From NCBI GenBank assembly GCA_047618505.1, contig JBLHLB010000125.1, positions 1-10,377 of the forward strand: 10,377 nt of DNA, read 5' to 3'. The notes under the pieces were generated by a model. The model had not been told where the DNA came from and did no database searches. It saw only the letters and a list, made by a program, of their open reading frames with translations. Within the stretch, counting starts at the first letter, position 1; each line of letters starts with the position of its first letter. Made by a program: the position numbers and the translations under genes. Below, one piece after another: positions 6,664 through 10,377 of the stretch. Origin of the DNA: JBLHLB01 sp047618505 (GTDB lineage Bacteria; Planctomycetota; UBA1135; GCA-002686595).

Positions 6664-8028
6664 ATGGGCCAAGAACAGTCTTCAAGTCGTGCCGTCGGGC
6701 GGGATACGGATCCGATGATTCTGCGCCGAGCCCTGGGGGATCAACTTGGCGAAGAGGGGCAGAGTGCGCAGGAAGTGATGCAGCACCTGACCATCGCGGC
6801 TTCCACAGGCTTGGTCGATACGATCGGTCCGCGCTACTTTGGCTTTGTCATCGGCGGCGCCTTACCCGCTGCGGTTGCCGCTGATCAATGGGTCTCTTCG
6901 ACGGATCAGAACGCGGGTTTCTATGTGCTCAGCCCGGCTTCTTCCGTGATTGAAGAGATCACCTCGGAGTGGATCCTGGACTTACTGCGACTGCCGCGCA
7001 GAGCTGCTGTTGGATTTGTCACCGGGGGGCAAATGGCGAACACGATGTGTTTGGCCGCCGCGCGCAACAAGATGCTGCGGCAAGCGGGTTGGGACGTTGG
7101 GCAGCAGGGGCTCGCGGGCTCGCCGGAGCTGCGTGTCTTGACCAGTGCTGAATCCCACGGGACGATCAACCGAGCCCTGGCCCTGCTTGGCATTGGAAGC
7201 GCGACGGCCGTGCACATTCCGGCCGACGATCAGGGCAGCATGCGTGCCGATGCGCTGGAGCAAGAGCTCAACTCGCGTACCGTTCCCACCATCGTTTGCG
7301 CCCAGGCTGGCAACGTGAACACCGGATCCTTCGACCCCCTGCGAGCCATCGGCGAGTCTTGCAACAAGTACGGCGCCTGGCTGCACATCGACGGGGCCTT
7401 TGGGCTATGGGCGCGGGCTGCGGAGGCGACACGGGCCCTGACGGATGGCGCCGAGCTGGCCGACTCCTGGTCCACCGATGCGCACAAGTGGCTCAACGTT
7501 CCCTACGACTGCGGCATGGCGATGGTCCGGGAAGAAGCCGATCTTTTGGCTGCCACGGCCTACGAAGGTTGCTACCTCGTCAAGAGCGAGGAAAGCTCCC
7601 GCCGTGACCCGTGCCACTACACCCCCGAGAGTTCCCGCCGCGCCCGCGCCACACCGGTCTTCGCCGCACTGCGCGAACTCGGTCGACAGGGGGTGGACGA
7701 ATTGGTCACCCGCTGCTGTTCCCACGCACGACTCTTCGCTGAATTGCTGGGTGAAGCCGGCGCCGATATCCCGAACGATGTCGTCATCAACCAAGTCCTC
7801 GTGGGCTTTGCCCCTCCCGAGGGCCGCGTGGAGGCAGAGTTCATCGACGCCTGCGTTTCCCGCATCCAGGAGGAGGGCACCTGCTGGCTGGGCGCCACAA
7901 CCTGGCAGGGCAGGCGGCTGATCCGCATCAGCGTGAGCAACTGGCGTACAACCGAAAGCGACGTCTACGCCAGCGTCGCAGCGATCTTGGGGTGTGTCGT
8001 GGAGGAAGGGGAGTTTCTGCGGCGCTAG
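6664..8028 (+). CDS. Group II pyridoxal-dependent amino-acid decarboxylase
   Basis: A 454-residue fold-type I PLP enzyme of the aromatic-amino-acid/glutamate decarboxylase superfamily, cytoplasmic and probably dimeric. The PLP lysine is K275 in STDAHKWLNVPYDCG. D243 in HIDGAFG should contact the pyridine nitrogen, and H165 in SAESHGTINR should stack on the ring. N-terminal family stretches are GPRYFGFVIGG (55-65) and FVTGGQMAN (118-126). The C-terminal part has YTPESSRRARATPVFAALRELG (319-340), then NQVLVGF and RISVSNWRT near the end. All expected catalytic parts are present. The substrate (an aromatic acid, glutamate, aspartate or other) cannot be told. The ATG at 6664 begins a short polar leader before the family region. 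Its stop codon TAG (8026-8028) is the first three bases of an inserted palindromic element. The last residues EEGEFLRR come shortly after the family's usual end, so little or nothing of the fold is lost. Confidence 0.92.
   Translation: MGQEQSSSRAVGRDTDPMILRRALGDQLGEEGQSAQEVMQHLTIAASTGLVDTIGPRYFGFVIGGALPAAVAADQWVSSTDQNAGFYVLSPASSVIEEITSEWILDLLRLPRRAAVGFVTGGQMANTMCLAAARNKMLRQAGWDVGQQGLAGSPELRVLTSAESHGTINRALALLGIGSATAVHIPADDQGSMRADALEQELNSRTVPTIVCAQAGNVNTGSFDPLRAIGESCNKYGAWLHIDGAFGLWARAAEATRALTDGAELADSWSTDAHKWLNVPYDCGMAMVREEADLLAATAYEGCYLVKSEESSRRDPCHYTPESSRRARATPVFAALRELGRQGVDELVTRCCSHARLFAELLGEAGADIPNDVVINQVLVGFAPPEGRVEAEFIDACVSRIQEEGTCWLGATTWQGRRLIRISVSNWRTTESDVYASVAAILGCVVEEGEFLRR
8021..8025 (+). 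repeat. Left copy of 5-bp target-site duplication (GGCGC)
   Basis: GGCGC directly precedes the TAGCAG end of the palindromic element and is repeated exactly after its other end at 8190-8194. It encodes the last codons of the decarboxylase. Confidence 0.65.
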
Positions 8029-8189
8029 CAGCCCGTTGAAAAACAGCAACTCCTCGCTCGGCCCCCACAAATCGCCTGGCTGCGTTGTCGGAACCACCCG
8101 TGTAGGTACAGCTACGCGGAGAACCCGACGCCTTGCCAGGCAATTTGTGGAGACCAACCGAGAAGCTGCTGTTTTTCAACGGACTGCTA
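8026..8189. mobile_element. MITE-like palindromic insertion element, 164 bp, no coding capacity
   Basis: The element starts TAGCAGCCCGTTGAAAAAC and ends with the inverted equivalent (GTTTTTCAACGGACTGCTA). Including the flanking C-G pair, the arms 8025-8080 and 8135-8190 are each 56 bases and align without gaps at 48 of 56 positions. An inner stem (GTCGG 8087-8091 with CCGAC 8125-8129) and a terminal hairpin (8098-8105 with 8112-8119, 6-base loop) continue the fold to the centre, so the whole unit can form one long stem. The 5-bp direct repeats GGCGC on both sides fit target-site duplication by a transposase acting in trans. It has no gene of its own. Alternatives are an old intergenic repeat (REPIN-like) or an unusual bidirectional terminator. 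I do not know the parent insertion sequence. Confidence 0.75.
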
Positions 8190-8194
8190 GGCGC
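8190..8194 (+). repeat. Right copy of 5-bp target-site duplication (GGCGC)
   Basis: Exact repeat of 8021-8025, directly after the CTGCTA end of the element. The 172 bases from here to the next start (8195-8366) contain no recognisable gene or promoter. Confidence 0.65.
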
Positions 8195-8366
8195 ACCTTT
8201 CAAGAAACTGTACCCAGTGGCGAATGCTGGGGCAGGGCTGGCGTAAGGGGCGGACCGGTCAGTGCGGACGCCGAATTCTCGATGATCCGTCTGATCTCTG
8301 GGCGGGAGTTCACCCCTTGGGGCGGTCTCCTGCCTTTGCTGTTTGCCCCCTCAGAACGAAGAAATC

Positions 8367-10377
8367 ATGTTGAAGATTGCCCCCAAGATTGCCCCCACTG
8401 TAGCCCTGGCCGTCGCGCTTTCCCTCGGCGTCTCTGCCCAGGAACCCGCGACAGACCAATCGCCCTTCCCCGTCTCAAGCGCCCTGGCGGAGAGTGTTTC
8501 GCCTGACGCCCTGGCTCGGCTGGATGAGTTGGTACAGAGCTTTGTGGATGACGGTGATGTCGTCGGAGCCGAGCTGCTCGTTATCAAGAATGGGAGGTCG
8601 ATCCTGCATGAGGGTTATGGGCTGAACGATCGGGAAGCGGGAACCGCGATGGGGACTGGCAATGTCTTCTGTGTACGCTCGATGACCAAGCCCTTGATTG
8701 GTACCTCGATTCTGATGCTGGTGGCGGACAAGCAGATGAAGCTCAGTGATCCGGTATCGACCTACCTGCCGAACTTCAGTGGAGAGGGCCAGCGCGACAT
8801 CACGATTGAAAACCTGCTGATGCACACTAGCGGGCTGTCCATGTCGCAGATCATGACTGCGGACTTGACGACAATCGACGGCATCCAGGCCGTGGCGGAG
8901 ATGGGGGCCACGGCTGAGCTGTTGTTTGAACCGGGCACGAACTTCAACTACAGCGACCAGGGCACGGACACTCTCACCGCCGTGGTAGAAGTGGTCAGCG
9001 GCATGACCGCTGCCGACTTCGTAACCACGCGCATTCTCGAGCCGCTTGAGATGGAAGACAGCGCTTGCCTCATGGAAGAGGGCAATCCCCTGCGCGAGCG
9101 TGGATGCGTCAAGTACGTCGGCTCACGTGGCAATTGGAGTAGCTTTTGGAGCCCTAAAGATAAGCCTCTGTTCCCCTTCTTCTTGGGTTCCCAGGGGCTC
9201 TATTCCACGCTGGAGGATTACGGCCTCTTCATGGAATTTTGGATGAACAAGGGGCGTGCGCGCAGCGGCCGGTTGCTGCGCCCGAGCTTCGTACGCAAGG
9301 CTCTTGTTCCTAACCCCTTTCAGTTCCCCATACCGACCGGCATGCCGAATGTGGAGTCGGGCTATGGCTTCCTGATGCAGTTGTGGACCAGCGCGAATGA
9401 GGACGAAACGAAGGACAAGCGCGAGCTCGCTGCCTTTGGTCACACGGGGTCGGATGGCACACACGCCTGGGTCTTGCCGGACGAGAAGGCGATCGTGCTC
9501 TATTTTACCCAGTCGCGCGGTACGATCACCGGCCTGCGCGTGGAGGAGGCTCTTGGGGAGTTGTTCCTGGGCGAAGCCTTCGACCCCAATGAGGCGGCAC
9601 CGCCCTTTGAGGACTACCTGGGTTACTACGCGGAGGGTCCCGGCCACCGCTACCAGTCGGTCATTCTTGATGGGGACGACCTAGCCCTGGAGACCCCTGG
9701 CAAGCGCATTGCCGCCCTGACCTATGCCGGTGGCGACAACTGGAAGTTCCGTGATCGACCGGGTGTGATCATGTACTTCCAGCGGAATGAAGCGGGCCTG
9801 ATCACTGGCTTCAAGCTTGGCGAAGGTGAGGAGTTCCGCTTCGAACCGGCTGCTGATCTGCCGGCCATCGACGAGATCGCGCTGCGCGTTGAAGAGACCT
9901 ATCGGATGGATTTACTTGAGAGCATCGGCCCGATTCGCGTCCTTAGTACCCTTGAGATGCCGAACCTTAACCTCAGTGGTGGCAGCACCACCACGGTTGC
10001 TTGGCCCAGCAGCTACCGAGTGGATTCCGAGATGAACGGGCAATCGGAGCAGGTCTCCTTCGACGGAGAGAAGGTCTGGTACGTGGGGCCAGGGAAGCCC
10101 CGTGCCGAACTCGATGACGCCCGCGCCGATGCCATGCGCGAGGAGAACCCTTTCACTCTCTTCGGGAACTGGAGTGCATTCGACGCGGAACCAAGGGTCA
10201 TTCAGCATCTTCCGGGCGAAGAGCGCGACATCCTAGTCATTCGGGTTGGGGACACCTCCGCGCCGGCAATGACAATCTACTATGACCAAAACACCGGTCA
10301 TATTCTGCGCACGGATCGAATGGCTTTCGTTGAGGGGATGGGCCGCATTGGCCTGCAATCAACCTTCAGCGACCTGC
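8367..10377 (+). CDS. Secreted serine hydrolase, beta-lactamase/class C family, with extra C-terminal domains (3' end outside window)
   Basis: The frame runs open for 670 codons to the window edge, so the C-terminus is missing. A Sec signal peptide is clear (residues 1-24, likely cut at VSA|QE). The catalytic domain (about 45-400) has the nucleophile motif S105-M-T-K108, HTSGLS at 153-158, a second motif Y195-S-D197 and a third motif H359-T-G361. This is the penicillin-binding-protein/class C beta-lactamase/esterase fold; such enzymes may be D-aminopeptidases, esterases or peptidases, and resistance should not be assumed. Residues about 415-500 (YLGYYAEGPGHRY... MYFQRNEAGLITGFKL) look like a small beta-barrel of the DUF3471 kind. 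Residues about 505-670 (STLEMPNLNLSGG, FDGEKVWYV, TIYYDQNTGHILRTDR) resemble an outer-membrane lipoprotein-sorting (LolA-like) fold; that call is tentative. A weak A/G-rich stretch (GAACGAAG) precedes the ATG. Confidence 0.92.
   Translation, partial: MLKIAPKIAPTVALAVALSLGVSAQEPATDQSPFPVSSALAESVSPDALARLDELVQSFVDDGDVVGAELLVIKNGRSILHEGYGLNDREAGTAMGTGNVFCVRSMTKPLIGTSILMLVADKQMKLSDPVSTYLPNFSGEGQRDITIENLLMHTSGLSMSQIMTADLTTIDGIQAVAEMGATAELLFEPGTNFNYSDQGTDTLTAVVEVVSGMTAADFVTTRILEPLEMEDSACLMEEGNPLRERGCVKYVGSRGNWSSFWSPKDKPLFPFFLGSQGLYSTLEDYGLFMEFWMNKGRARSGRLLRPSFVRKALVPNPFQFPIPTGMPNVESGYGFLMQLWTSANEDETKDKRELAAFGHTGSDGTHAWVLPDEKAIVLYFTQSRGTITGLRVEEALGELFLGEAFDPNEAAPPFEDYLGYYAEGPGHRYQSVILDGDDLALETPGKRIAALTYAGGDNWKFRDRPGVIMYFQRNEAGLITGFKLGEGEEFRFEPAADLPAIDEIALRVEETYRMDLLESIGPIRVLSTLEMPNLNLSGGSTTTVAWPSSYRVDSEMNGQSEQVSFDGEKVWYVGPGKPRAELDDARADAMREENPFTLFGNWSAFDAEPRVIQHLPGEERDILVIRVGDTSAPAMTIYYDQNTGHILRTDRMAFVEGMGRIGLQSTFSDL
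8373..8396 (+). repeat. Perfect 12-base tandem duplication in the signal-peptide coding region
   Basis: AAGATTGCCCCC occurs twice in a row directly after the second codon of the serine hydrolase gene, giving KIAPKIAP (residues 3-10). It keeps the frame and doubles the basic n-region of the signal peptide. Identity is 12 of 12, so the duplication is recent or maintained. Confidence 0.9.

Noticed and set aside
7405..8157. 250-codon open frame on the minus strand across the decarboxylase end and the palindromic element
   Set aside because: It lies antisense to a well-supported gene in GC-rich DNA, has no family motifs, and its start falls within the inserted repeat; it is a shadow frame.
8026..8189. 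The palindrome as an ordinary intrinsic terminator for the decarboxylase
   Set aside because: The only T-run (8172-8176) is buried inside the stem near the end of the right arm, the stem is far longer than usual, and the flanking 5-bp repeats point to insertion. Some termination activity is still possible.
7994..8506. 170-codon + strand frame running through the element into the hydrolase gene
   Set aside because: It overlaps both real genes out of frame and shows no domain. It is useful only for showing what the decarboxylase frame would read without the insertion.
1..10377. A CRISPR array, toxin-antitoxin pair, phage or defence genes
   Set aside because: No regularly spaced repeats, no paired small genes and no nuclease, integrase or phage motifs were seen in any frame.

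Overview
The window is a GC-rich stretch of a Gram-negative-type bacterial chromosome with seven genes, all on the + strand. The Gram-negative reading rests on a HlyD/MacA-type periplasmic adaptor beside an FtsX-type permease, and on Sec signal sequences on two downstream proteins. No gene gives a reliable phylum. Start codons are almost all without a Shine-Dalgarno sequence, and two have a -10-like hexamer six bases upstream. That fits a lineage with weak Shine-Dalgarno use or leaderless transcripts, but does not name one.

Layout: (1) 1-1682, the end of an FtsX/MacB-type ABC permease followed by its HlyD-type adaptor, forming the export half of an ABC efflux system whose ATPase must lie outside the window. 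(2) 1683-2010, 328 bases without a convincing gene. (3) 2011-2832, a DUF1189-family membrane protein, followed by a GC-rich hairpin. (4) 3015-5512, hemN (oxygen-independent coproporphyrinogen III oxidase), then 47 bases later a cysteine-synthase-family PLP enzyme. An imperfect 14-base direct repeat spans the hemN stop. (5) 5777-6616, an unrecognised exported or lipoprotein-like protein with one DxDxDG calcium-type loop. (6) 6664-8028, a group II PLP-dependent amino-acid decarboxylase. (7) 8026-8189, a 164-bp MITE-like palindromic element flanked by a perfect 5-bp direct repeat (GGCGC); its first three bases are the stop codon of the decarboxylase. (8) 8367 to the window end, a secreted serine hydrolase of the beta-lactamase/class C family with extra C-terminal domains, cut by the window edge.

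The genes look like ordinary neighbours rather than one pathway. The permease and adaptor clearly belong together; hemN and the cysteine synthase homologue may be co-transcribed. The rest are single-gene units with their own spacers. I see no defence system, CRISPR array, rRNA or tRNA. The most notable object is the inserted palindromic element. Its arms are 86% identical as DNA, but nearly all differences become G-U pairs when the minus strand is folded.
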